The position numbers and the translations under genes are program-made. Positions 45,461 to 54,659 of a stretch of DNA of 64,000 bases are shown here, in pieces. The notes below the pieces were generated by a model. That model made no database searches. It was not told where the DNA came from and worked only from the letters and a program-made list of their open reading frames with translations. This stretch comes from Persicaria tinctoria (lineage: Eukaryota > Streptophyta > Magnoliopsida > Caryophyllales > Polygonaceae): positions 24,647,688-24,711,687 of the forward strand of contig JBANSL010000013.1 in assembly GCA_037127255.1 (NCBI GenBank), given 5' to 3'. How positions within the stretch are numbered: position 1 is the stretch's first letter; the number at the start of each line of letters is the position of its first letter.

Positions 45461-46843
45461 CTGGTGGCATATCTTTAATCAGAAAATTATTATTGGAATT
45501 TTTTTGTTGGTAAAGCCATTTTAAAAGCATCAATTAGACAATAAAAATAATAAAAGTTAAAAAGTTATAAATCTCATAAATTATAAATGTACAACTATAA
45601 TATAATAAAAAAAATTCGTGCCTACCTAATTTATTATAGGATTGTCAAATATTTTAATACTCTCTTTGTCTGAAATATAGGCAATTTGAATTTTTGATAT
45701 GTTTTTTTCAATACTGCCTTTGTTTGAAAAATGAGCCATTTGAATCTTTTATATGTTTTTTTTAATACTCCCTTTATCTGTTTTTATTGATTTTTAAAAA
45801 GAATTTCCTACTCATTATTAACAAGTATGGATATATTAAAAAAAATTATATAAAAATTATTTTTTAGATTCTTAAAAAATGTGCTAAAAATTCAAACGAC
45901 CTATATATATAATATGATATGAGAGAATTGCACATACTAGTCCAAAAAACCGAAAGTATTGCAAGGTTAACCTAACCCGGATTAAAATTGGGTATATTGA
46001 GACGATTGAAGTATAATTTATAATCTACTCATTTGAAACTCTCAAGTTTAATTACAGTAAAAAGATATAAAATTTAGAAAAAGATATAAACATTTCGGTT
46101 TAGTAAATGGATTGTGAAGTGATCTACGCATATTTAATCTTCAAACGTTCCCAACTTTTTGCTCACAAAAACCATACTCGTATAAAATTATAGTAAGATA
46201 TGAAGTTTACCAAAAAATATTAAAAATTAAACAGAGTTAAAAACTAACGCATACAATAGAAAACATATCATGACTCTTCATCATGTTTTTGACCGAGTTA
46301 AAAACTAACACATTATTTTTTAATAATTTTTAATTTTTAAAAAATACTGAAATTTAAAAAAAAAAAGTACTTTTAAATGGAAGAAACAGTACTCACTACT
46401 AGTAACGAATAAAGTGTGCCACACAAACTAGACGTACAATTCAATCCCTTTTAACACCAACACTGATCCCTATAAAGATATCAAAATGATGATTAATTAA
46501 CCATATGTGAAACGTTTGTGAGTTGTGTTTCTTCACCTACGTTAAATCTTTCTGGACCATGCAAAGAAAAAACCAAATATAAATCATATACATCTACCAA
46601 TACAGAAATTAATGGCATATACTACAATGTAACACTGCAAAATAATCCATTCAAATCTCAAAGTTATGAACATGTATTGTAAGCAGTTACGTTACAAGAA
46701 TCAATTACCATGGAAAAAAGAACTGTAAATAGAAGACGATTTATCTACTGATGATTGTCATTTGACAAGGAACCCAATCTACAAATTAATTACCCACAAA
46801 AGAAACTTAAAAATAACCCGTGAAATTTAAACTACTAATTAAT
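45461..46843. other. Intergenic; Stowaway-like trace
   Basis: 45656-45790 has ATACTCTCTTTGTCTGAAATATAGG and AATACTCCCTTTATCTG, resembling the CTCCCTCCGTCC ends of plant Stowaway elements (landmark only; no clean TA-flanked unit). 46400-46843 is the region downstream of the host gene and may include its 3' leader. Confidence 0.35.
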
Positions 46844-47335
46844 TTACCACATCATGAAAAGCGCCACCAGTCCACAGCCAACGATAGCCGGCAACACCGC
46901 GGCAAAGCTTCGGTGACCACCTTCCTCTCCATTAGTGTCATCGATCGGATACAACTCTCCCGGCGGACCAGTTATGTCAACGAAGTCGGAAGGCGGCGAG
47001 GGAGGAGGGCAGTAGTAGCATGGGTAGGTCGGCGGCGAGGGAGGAGGAGGGCAGTAGTAGCTTGGGTAGGGTGGCGGCGGCGGCGGCTTGTGCGGCGGCT
47101 TCTTGGGCGGCGGCGGAGGCGGCGGCGGCGGCGGCGGCGGAGGCAGAGAAGGCGGTGGCGGAGACGCGTAAATGACGCCGCAGGGGTTGCCACCGCACTT
47201 GCTCTCGTCAACCTCGTCGAGCTTGCGGGATTTCGAGCCGTTGGCTTGGGATCCGGAGGCTGAGATGACGAAGCAAGCGGCGACGATCGAGATCGTCAGT
47301 AGATTAGGTAATCGAAATCTTGACCACTTAAACAT
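46844..47335 (-). CDS. Secreted proline-rich (extensin-like) cell-wall protein
   Basis: A single-exon gene of 163 residues, the best host-gene candidate in the window. Residues 1-28 form a signal peptide (LLTISIVAACFVISASG). Then comes a KSRKLDEVDESKCGGNPCG segment, a long run of prolines with lysine/histidine breaks (about residues 58-92), a cysteine/tyrosine-rich YYCPPPPSPPTYPCYYCPPP stretch (listed as motif), a conserved FVDITGPPGELYPID segment, and a hydrophobic C-terminus (VLPAIVGCGLVALFMMW) that could serve as a GPI-anchor signal. Small plant hydroxyproline-rich glycoproteins share this order, including the TGxPGxLYxID block before the tail. The expected role is structural, at the wall or membrane surface. 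The start is the first ATG, about 85 bp downstream of a TATA box. Confidence 0.85.
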   Translation of the reverse strand: MFKWSRFRLPNLLTISIVAACFVISASGSQANGSKSRKLDEVDESKCGGNPCGVIYASPPPPSLPPPPPPPPPPPPPKKPPHKPPPPPPYPSYYCPPPPSPPTYPCYYCPPPSPPSDFVDITGPPGELYPIDDTNGEEGGHRSFAAVLPAIVGCGLVALFMMW

Positions 47336-47415
47336 TTTGATGAGAAATTGGGTTTTGTGGCGGTGAGAGTTTTTGGTTGGGTGTTGTAGATATATGGTGA
47401 GTGGTGTTAGTTTGG

Positions 47416-47426
47416 CCTTTATAACG
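47416..47426 (-). promoter_or_regulatory. TATA box of the cell-wall protein gene
   Basis: CGTTATAAAGG on the minus strand, 81 bp upstream of the ATG. Normal plant spacing would put transcription start near 47385-47390. Confidence 0.6.
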
Positions 47427-47584
47427 TTGGGATTGAGTTTGATTGGCTTTGATGGCTATATATATGAAATTTTTTTTTCAAATACATTGAGAAAAGCTAA
47501 TTAGGTAAATATCATATTTAAATGGATATTAAGTAAATGTTCACAAATTAATTTTATCTAATACTAACTTTGCCCCTTGGTATA

Positions 47585-48423
47585 ATTAACCCCTTTTATT
47601 CCAACTCTCGTCCAGTCTCCATCATTACGTATCTCTCATTCGCTTCGTGTCTATCTTCTTCACTCCTGGTGGTCGTCGGCGTTCGCTCAACCTTCTTCTA
47701 GGCCAGGTAATCTCCATTCTTTTACCGCTTCCCGTCCTTCTCACTCTCTTCCCCACTCCTTTCGGTTCCCTTCCCCTTTCGATTCGAGCAGTTCTGTTGT
47801 TAAGCCCTGAATTCGATTGCACTTGCCTAAATTCGATTTGCTCTAGATGTGAGTTTTTATTGTGTTTCCCTTGGACCTACAAAATTCGTGGATAGAAGAA
47901 AAGCAAAGCCATTTCATTTGGGTACGATCAGATTCAGATTTGGGAAAACAATCCCTAGCATGTAATGATCTTAATTAGAAAGAAGAATACAGAGGTAAAG
48001 CGATTTAACAGACTTGTCACCTAATGTCATAAGTCTCATTATTAGTTCAATGTGTATTTAGCATGTAATGATCAGATTCAGATTTTTTGTGAGTGCATTG
48101 CCCAATTGTTTGTGTTGTGGTCAATTTACTCTACTCAAGATCATAGTGAGTATATTTCAGTTGTATGTGTTGTGGTCGATTTGGATATCATGTCAAAATG
48201 GGTTAGGTTGTTCGGTTTTCAGGTGATGTATTGTGTTAAGGATCGATTTTTTAGTCAATTAATTACTTTGTGATTTTTGAACTTTTGGTATCATTGATGA
48301 CACTTTATTTTTGTTTTTAGGGTTTACTTGTTCCTAGCTACTTCAAATGGGTCATCCAAATGGTTAGTGTTCTTCTTTATGAATCTAATTTCGTTCTTAC
48401 TTTATATGTTATTCAATTTCAGG
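47585..48423 (+). other. Captured gene-start-like DNA
   Basis: 47590-47710 looks like a plant 5' leader and first exon ending at an AGGTAATC donor. A much later acceptor (TTTTTAG at 48320) precedes a short ATGGGTCATCCAAATGG frame (MGHPNG) that ends at a donor. I do not recognise the gene. Confidence 0.35.
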
Positions 48424-48780
48424 GGTTTATCATTGCTTATTTGTTTGGTGACAATTGTTTCTTTGGTGACAACTAGTATTTAGCTTGATTCTATATCATC
48501 AACTTTAATGAGACTATCAAGGGTTTAGCATTGTTTGTTTGTCTGGTGACAGTTGTTATGTACCTTGAGTCTATATCAACAACTGAACCGAGTCTACTTA
48601 AGATTCATCATTGCTTGTTTATTTGGTGACAAATGGTATGTATTTTGAGTCTATATCATCAACTGAATTGAGACTATATTTTTGGTGGTTTTTAAGTCGA
48701 ATTTATGTTGTTATTTTGTTGTTTTTCTTCAGATTGATGACAATTGGTAGAGTTATATATTATGTTTGGTGACAATTTAT
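48424..48780 (+). repeat. ~90-bp tandem repeats with GGTGACA
   Basis: Three imperfect copies (starting about 48424, 48521 and 48605), each containing TCATTGCTTRTTT-like, TTTGGTGACA and GAGTCTATATCATCAACTG blocks (R = A or G). Confidence 0.75.
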
Positions 48781-49040
48781 TTATTTATTGTTTCCCGCTA
48801 CTAATTCTGTACTCGTTCGTGGTGACCGACCCATTAGCTCAATCAGGAGATGAGGCTCTTTAATCTTCAATCCGAAGTCCGGCGATGTAGTGGTGGAAGC
48901 AACAATGACGTTGGGGTGGTTGCGGGAGACAGGGAAGGAGTGGTTGTGGTCGTAGGAGTAAGTGACGGGGAGGAGGGTGGGATCGAAGCATCTCCTCTCT
49001 ACTTGCTTCCAAGTTGCACACCCCTTGGAGCTGCTGCACC

Positions 49041-50257
49041 TAGGCCTGTCCAACCCGTGACTCGACGGGTTTGGCAGGTCGACGACCCGACGGGTCATGG
49101 ACCCGGCGGGTCCGGGTCAAGCGGGTCGCGGGTCTTGGCGGGTTACGAGTCCGGGTTAGGGTTCGGGTCCGGGTTACTAACACTCTTTTCATGTGATCAT
49201 GTCACATACTCACTTAATTTTTTTTGTTGAAGTATATTAACATTAAAATTATTGTTAAAGATAATAAAAGTGATTGTTAAAGATAATAAAATGGCTATTG
49301 TTAAAGATAATAAAATGGCTATTGTTAAAGTTATTGATTCATAAAGAGTTAGATATGCATGAATGTTTTGCCTCTTTCGAAATCGTGAACAACTCCAACA
49401 ATTTCAATTATTTTTTTTCACCTATCAAATTATTGTTTCTTATCAAAGCATCTTGCCTCCCCAAATTACCCATGATTTAAGCAATGTACATTTTGTTCTA
49501 AGTTTTGTGGGCTATATTTGACGACTTAGCCACCGATCACAACTATTGTATCCAACATATGTAGACTTCAAATGTGAAATTTTAATTCGAATTGTGTGAA
49601 TTAATTAATCATTACATATCATAACTAATTAATCTTCAAAGACAATTATACAAATATATCAATATAGTAGGCAAAAAAAGGAGATAAACAAGTGATGAAC
49701 AAGTTCCATGTTTTTTGTCCCACATTGACAATGAGAGATTTTTTGTCCCACATCGGAAATGAGAGAATAGGTAGGTGGGAGTATCCTACTCTATAAAAGG
49801 AGATAAACAAGAGATAAATCTTACCATGCATTACATATTGCATATTGCATATGAGTTGCATATTAATATGAATTTGTATTTGTATTTATATTTTATAGAT
49901 ATATAGATATGAATTCTAGTTTTGTTTATAATTTATGTTTATATTTATAATATTTATAATATAATTATTATAATATAATTATAATTATGAATATGAATTA
50001 TAAATATATATTCTAGTTTATATTTATATTTATAATAATAATTATAAATATAAATATATTAGAGTATAATTTTTTAAAAAGTTTTTTTTTTGTTGGGTTG
50101 ACCCGTTGACCCGGCGGGTCGACCCGTGACCTACCGGGTCAGCTGACCCGTCGACCCGGCTATTTCTCGGGTTCGGGTGCGGGTCGTGCCTATCCCGACC
50201 CGTGACCCACCGGGTTGGACCCGTTGACCCGGCGGGTCCGACCCGTGGACAGGCCTA
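49041..50257. mobile_element. hAT element in the WRKY exon, 8-bp duplication
   Basis: Ends TAGGCCTGTCCA and TGGACAGGCCTA, perfect 12-bp inverted termini, with GCTGCACC (49033-49040) and GCGGCACC (50258-50265) as flanks (7 of 8 match). Both subterminal regions are dense in GACCCGTCGGGTC words; the middle is AT-rich. No transposase. It is the same family type as 19503-19831. Confidence 0.9.
49249..49336. repeat. ~27-bp tandem repeat inside the hAT element
   Basis: Three to four copies of ATTGTTAAAGATAATAAAA with a GTGATT or TGGCT spacer. Confidence 0.85.
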
Positions 50258-50265
50258 GCGGCACC

Positions 50266-50394
50266 TATAGTACCATCTGTTCTATTACAATTTAAAATTA
50301 AATTTAGTACTTAATTAGTTGATGAAAGTGTAAGTGTGTGGTTTATAAACTCGCTCAAGTCTAATGGTATACCTAGGGCTCTCCGTTTTTTTTT
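50266..50394. other. Remains of WRKY intron
   Basis: AT-rich sequence upstream (minus strand) of the WRKY exon acceptor; no further WRKY exon is visible. Confidence 0.4.
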
Positions 50395-50870
50395 ATTGGT
50401 GACACTATCTTGGTGATATTTATTACAGTGATGGCAATTTTATGTGATTACATGGTCTCGGTGACAAATATTTGTTGAAACCATATTTTGCTCACAATAG
50501 GTTGATGACACTATTTTATTGTTGGTGACAACAAATTACTAAAGTAGGTTGGTGACAATAGGGGGTGGTGATAATGTTCTCTATTTAGGAATAATAGATT
50601 GGTGGCAACGTTTTGTAGATGATGACAATTGGTTTATGACAATGTTTGGGGAGAGTGTTCACTTGTTGGTGAAAATAATTTGATGACAGTGTTTCGTAGT
50701 TGTTGACAATAGGTTGGTGACGATATTTTGTAGTTGGTGATAGTATGTAGTTAGTGAAAATTGGTGGTGACAATATTTTATAGTAGATGACAAAAAGTCG
50801 GTGACAATGTTCTGTAACTGATGTCAATAGGTTGATGACAGTGTTCACTAGTACCGGAAAAAAAATTCCG
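50395..50870 (+). repeat. GGTGACA repeat field
   Basis: About twenty imperfect TTGGTGACAAT / GATGACAAT words, often spaced by 25-35 bp with TGTTTTGTAGTTG-like text between. The word is the reverse complement of the 42.9-43.6 kb minisatellite core. Confidence 0.8.
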
Positions 50871-50929
50871 TTAAATGTCACTAGAAAAAAAAAATGTCAA
50901 AAAAAAGTCAAATATCACAAAAAAGTCAA

Positions 50930-51070
50930 ATGCTACGAACCAGACCAAAAATCGGGCATATTTGCAAAAGTAGACTAGCAGGCCAAAAAATGGGCCAAAA
51001 TGACCCCTCTACCCCAAGCAAATAAAAACGCCGGTCATTTTGAACTATTCACAACCAGGTGTAGCAGGTG
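50930..51070 (+). repeat. Third copy of the 2.7-kb element arm
   Basis: Matches 2890-3040: ACCAGACCAAAAATCGGGCAT, TGGGCCAAAATGACCCCTCTAC and CCCCAAGCAAATA blocks occur in the same order and spacing. It lies just upstream of the captured EB1 exons. I did not find an inverted partner further right. Confidence 0.75.
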
Positions 51071-51496
51071 AATGGTGTAGCAGCGCAGAAGTGATGCTTG
51101 CCGAAGAAGAAGAGAGGGGAGGCGGTGATGAAGACAGGGGAGCTGACCAGTTGCTCTGCGGGACGACACGGTGGGGCTCCATCGGGTTGCCTATCAGTTC
51201 CGCTCGGCCTTCACCGGGTTTTGACGCGGCGCCGCCCACTCCTCTCTCTCCATCTCTTGCATTTGTCGGTAGGCAACTGCTCTCCCGTAATCTCCCACAT
51301 CTTAATCCTCAAATCTCCTCTCAGATCTCTTCTTCTTCTTTGATCTCGAATCTTACCTCTTCCTGCTTGTTTTATTCAAACCGTGATTCGAATTTCAATT
51401 CGTCTCTGCTACGAATTGAGATCGGATTTTAGGGTTTTTTCTGCTGTTCATTCGAATTTCAATCCGTCTCCTCCTTTTGGTTCCAAGCGACATCAG

Positions 51497-51835
51497 GTGC
51501 AGTTCAGTGTCAACTGATGGACGCGGCGCACCCCGGCGTAGTCCCAATGCACAAAGTCAAATTCGATGCGAAATCAGAGTACGAGATGATACAGAATTAC
51601 AAGGTTCTTCAGGATGTCTTCAGCAAGCTCAAGATTACCAAGGTACTCTTCTCTGTCGATGCCAGGCTAGGGTTTTTAGGTTTTCTTTCACATTGTTACC
51701 GCGATTTTCCTCTTGTTTGTGTCGATTACTTCATATAGATGTCAATAAGTTGATTAAGGGAAGGCTGCTGGACAATCTGGAGTTTATGCATTGGATGAAG
51801 AAATACTGTGATTCTGTCATTGGTGGTCAGAGCAA
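51497..51835 (+). pseudogene. Captured EB1 (microtubule plus-end binding) exons
   Basis: Two exons with a GT-AG intron (51643-51738). Exon 1 reads [20 protein letters not shown], then [20 protein letters not shown] and FSKLKITK; exon 2 reads [20 protein letters not shown] and KYCDSVIGG, closing at an AA/GTAAGG donor. This is the middle and end of the calponin-homology domain by which EB1 binds microtubule ends. The frame is open and well conserved, suggesting recent capture. The first exon and the coiled-coil EB1 domain are missing. The surrounding arm-like repeat (50930-51070) suggests it is carried by a transposon. Confidence 0.88.
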
Positions 51836-52230
51836 GTAAGGATTCCAAAATTTCCCCTTTCTGCCAATATGAATCATGAATTCCAAAATTATCAGATTAC
51901 ACGAAGAATTGAGTATTAAAGCATGGCTTGGTTCACAAAGTAAGTTAGGATGATACCGACTTTTCATTGTCCTAAATATGATTTCCAGATTACATGGATA
52001 CTTGTATTTTAAAGCATGGATTGATTCACATATTCAATATAATTAGCTAATATTTTAGAAATTAAAGCTGAAGGTAATTATATTCTAAAAGTGTGAGTTG
52101 AAAACATGATTCTTTTTTGCTGTTGATTAGTAACCAAAATATTGGGCATTGTCCACACATAATTATCTATATAAGTTCTTACATTGATTACATGTTTATT
52201 CACAGGCCTTGAGGACCAGCAATTGGATGG
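51836..52230. other. No recognisable gene
   Basis: AT-rich DNA following the EB1 exon, probably the captured next intron: no further EB1 exon appears. Confidence 0.4.
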
Positions 52231-52235
52231 AAAAT

Positions 52236-52306
52236 AACCTATTAGCTCAATTCGTAGAGCGTTGTGTTTGCACACAAAGATGTGAGTTCAACTCTCACAT
52301 AGGCTA
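52236..52306 (+). repeat. tRNA-like sequence, left arm
   Basis: D-stem AGCTC...GAGC and T-arm GTGAG-TTCAACT-CTCAC are intact; the acceptor is AACCTAT/ATAGGCT with one mismatch. The anticodon stem is TTGTG/CACAA around a six-base TTTGCA loop, one short of normal. It resembles tRNA-Ala(TGC) in the D-arm and loop. Probably a pseudo-tRNA. Confidence 0.6.
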
Positions 52307-52364
52307 ATATGGAGTATGCGTTCATATCTCTATGAACTTATATGATTGAACATGGTAGGAAATA

Positions 52365-53175
52365 TATACACTAATGGCTGGACAAATTTGTGAATCTGGT
52401 ATGACAAATTTATGAATTATCAATATCTCTAAACTTATAAAATTATGAACTTGGTAGGAAATATATAGACTAGTGGTAGGACAAATTTGTGAACCTGGTA
52501 GGATAAATATACGATATTGGTATGATCAAAATGTAATCACCAAAATTCCTAAGTGTATAACTTGACACTAATGGTAGGATAGATGTACACGAATGGTAAG
52601 ATATATTTGTACTATTGGAAAAGAAGTAGAATTAATATTGATCAATCCACAAATCCCAGACTAGTAATCAGTGAGGCGTGAATTGACCCTAATCTCAATC
52701 TTAATTACCAATCCATAAATCCCAATCTCAATCCAATTTCTATCAATCAAAATTCATGAATCCAATCTAATTCAATGCTAGAACGACTGAATTATAGCCT
52801 CTACCCTTGGATATAATGTTACTTAGGTTTCCTTCATCTTTTGTTGTAGACTGGAAACCCTCTACCATATATTGGTTGTTTTTCTGAAAAATGTGGAACA
52901 TAATTTGCTACGGTTTCTAGCTTGATTTTCCTTGAAAGCTATTTAAATTGGTATGATAGATGCAAAAAAATGGTAGGATAGATGAAAACTAATGGTAGGA
53001 GAAAACAACGATATCGGTAGGATCATAATGGTAGGATGGATGGAAACTAATGGTAGGAGAAAACAACGATATTGGTAGGATCATAATGGAAACCCAGTAA
53101 TTCCTGTAGAACTCGACACTAATGGTAGGATAGATGCACACTGATGGTACGATATATTTAAACTATTGAAAATAT
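52365..53175. repeat. GGTAGGATA short-repeat field
   Basis: At least fifteen GGTAGGATA/GGTAGGAGA/GGTATGATA words. A 60-70 bp block (GGTAGGAGAAAACAACGATA and the following AGGATCATAATGG) is duplicated near 52998 and 53055. Similar words occur at 4235-4610 and at 53655-53712. Confidence 0.75.
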
Positions 53176-53240
53176 GTAAATGCACAATTGACTTTAGCAC
53201 AACACAATATATTGGAGACTTATGAACACACACTCCATAT

Positions 53241-53311
53241 TAGCCTATGTGAGAGTTGAACTCACATATCTGTGTGCAAACAGAACGCTCTACCAATTGA
53301 GCTAATAGGCT
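53241..53311 (-). repeat. tRNA-like sequence, right arm
   Basis: The better preserved copy: acceptor AGCCTAT/ATAGGCT (7 of 7 pairs) plus a 3' A, D-arm GCTC/GAGC, T-arm GTGAG/CTCAC with loop TTCAACT, and anticodon stem TCTGT/ACAGA with a six-base TTGCAC loop. The segment between D- and T-arms is two bases shorter than standard, so a functional tRNA is doubtful. Confidence 0.6.
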
Positions 53312-53318
53312 ATTTATC

Positions 53319-53810
53319 ATCGTAATAGTAAAGACCAAGTATTTGATGAGTTACGAGGTAGTCGACAGTGAGCATAGACTTGTAGCATCAATTTCATTTC
53401 CATATAACATTTTTTGAAAATTTTGGAATCAACATAGGTTGATGATTGGTTGTGCCAAGCTCCCACTCCCGGGAGCCCACCAACCGCCAAACACGACCTT
53501 CAAACAAACCCTATCATCTTGGGTACAACATGGGAGCAGAGGAACGGCCTGAGGGTAGTTATGTTGTAAGAAAGAGGAACAACTACAAAGTATATGTACA
53601 AGATCACTTACCCATCGTTGCCACTGCCACAGGACAAAGTTCTTGCACTTTTTCAAATATGAAAGGACGTTTGTACACTATTGGTAGGACGGAAATATTC
53701 TATTGGTAGGATGGGGACTGTATCGTTTCATGGGATGAACGGGCAAATTTTTTCCAGTCCTTTCCGCTTCTCTCCTACTCTGCCTCACTTTTTGCAGAGC
53801 ATGTTATGAT
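53319..53810. other. No recognisable gene
   Basis: 53440-53660 is GC-richer and open in several frames (87 residues plus, 75 minus) without recognisable domains. Two GGTAGGA words at 53680-53712 tie this part to the preceding element. Confidence 0.35.
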
Positions 53811-54082
53811 GTTTGAGGTAAAAATTTGACTTTTATTATGTTTTAAGCATCTACTACTTGTTATGTGTTTATTACCCATCTATTTATGCAAACTTGATTA
53901 CTTTCTATTGGTTTTTGTTATTTCCTTTCAATCAATGTCTGAGGTTGCGATGAAGCGCGAGTAGTCCAGCCACTTCTAGGGTTGGGGCGAGCCCGACGAT
54001 AGCCCTGCATGTTTGAGGTAAAAATTTGACTTTTATTATGTTTTAAGCATCTACTACTTGTTATGTGTTTATTACCCATCTA
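53811..54082. repeat. 72-bp exact direct repeat, 200 bp apart
   Basis: GTTTGAGGTAAAAATTTGAC...TTATTACCCATCTA is identical at 53811-53882 and 54011-54082. Confidence 0.9.
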
Positions 54083-54659
54083 ATGGAGGTCCATGCTAAC
54101 AACTTGGATTGTAAACATAAAATCAGTAGATACAATTAGGGTTTCTTGAAAGAGTTGTCTAATTGTTGGAAAAGGCGAAAGCTTGTCCTTTGATGCAATT
54201 CACATGATTATCTGTTTTATCTATGCCTTATGCATGCTTGGTTATCGTTGTTGCGAACCCTAATCTTGGAAGCCTTTTACATTAAGTTTAGTTCGATTCC
54301 CCAAAGCCTTTGCATTTACTTTATTTCGTTTTATTCTCTGTTCTACTCGAGATCGAATAGCACAAATCGATCTCGACTACTGATTTTCGACCCAAGGTCG
54401 TTGTAGCTTATGTGTGCAGGTACTCGACAAGCCAGGCCGACGTCGACAAGGGCCTTACTCAATATCGAGTAGCCTCTGGTCGAGATCGACTACACCCAGT
54501 GCCTGTGACTGCTGCGCTGTTCGACTTGCCTGATCTCTTGTCGACTTACCCTAGTCTAGATCTAGCACCTGTTGTCGACTTCTGTCCGTGAGATTACTCT
54601 GCTGCCTAGGATCCGCTGACACGCTTCCTCGTGGATCGATCCTGACTTCCCGCTGCTAC
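54083..54659. other. TCGA-rich unclassified DNA
   Basis: 54350-54600 is rich in TCGAGATCGA-, CTCGACAAG- and TCGACTT-type words, like parts of the Athila-type ORF and its 3' region. It lies just outside the inferred LTR start, so it may belong to a neighbouring related element or the LTR start may be further left. Confidence 0.35.

Larger units (their letters stand above)
48781..50276 (-). pseudogene. WRKY transcription-factor exon, split by a hAT element
   Basis: Minus strand. Right of the hAT element the exon begins after an AACAG acceptor at 50277 and reads RWYYRC; left of the element it continues SSSKGCATWKQVER, DPTLLPVTYSYDHNH and SFPVSRN. Together they give the second half of a WRKY domain with the zinc-ligand spacing C-x5-C-x23-H-x-H, typical of group II. 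The exon start falls where many WRKY genes have their conserved R-type intron. The WRKYGQK half is absent. The KGC-x-x-RK motif is altered (ATWK), and the frame ends in TAA at 48781. It is a captured fragment, not a working factor. Confidence 0.85.
52231..53318. mobile_element. Fold-back element with tRNA-like ends
   Basis: Arms 52231-52338 and 53210-53318 are inverted copies and each contains an entire tRNA-like sequence. The core (52365-53175) is full of GGTAGGATAGATG- and ACTAATGGTAGGA-type words. No protein is encoded. The arm-plus-core design matches the 2710-5312 element in kind (tRNA-like ends, GGTAGGA words) though not in arm sequence. Confidence 0.65.

Noticed and set aside
46820..47263. 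147-residue Arg-rich plus-strand frame
   Set aside because: It is the complement of the proline codons of the cell-wall protein gene on the other strand.
52236..52306. Functional tRNA-Ala gene
   Set aside because: The anticodon loop has six bases, the acceptor has a mismatch and the unit is repeated as the inverted end of an element; a pseudo-tRNA is more likely.
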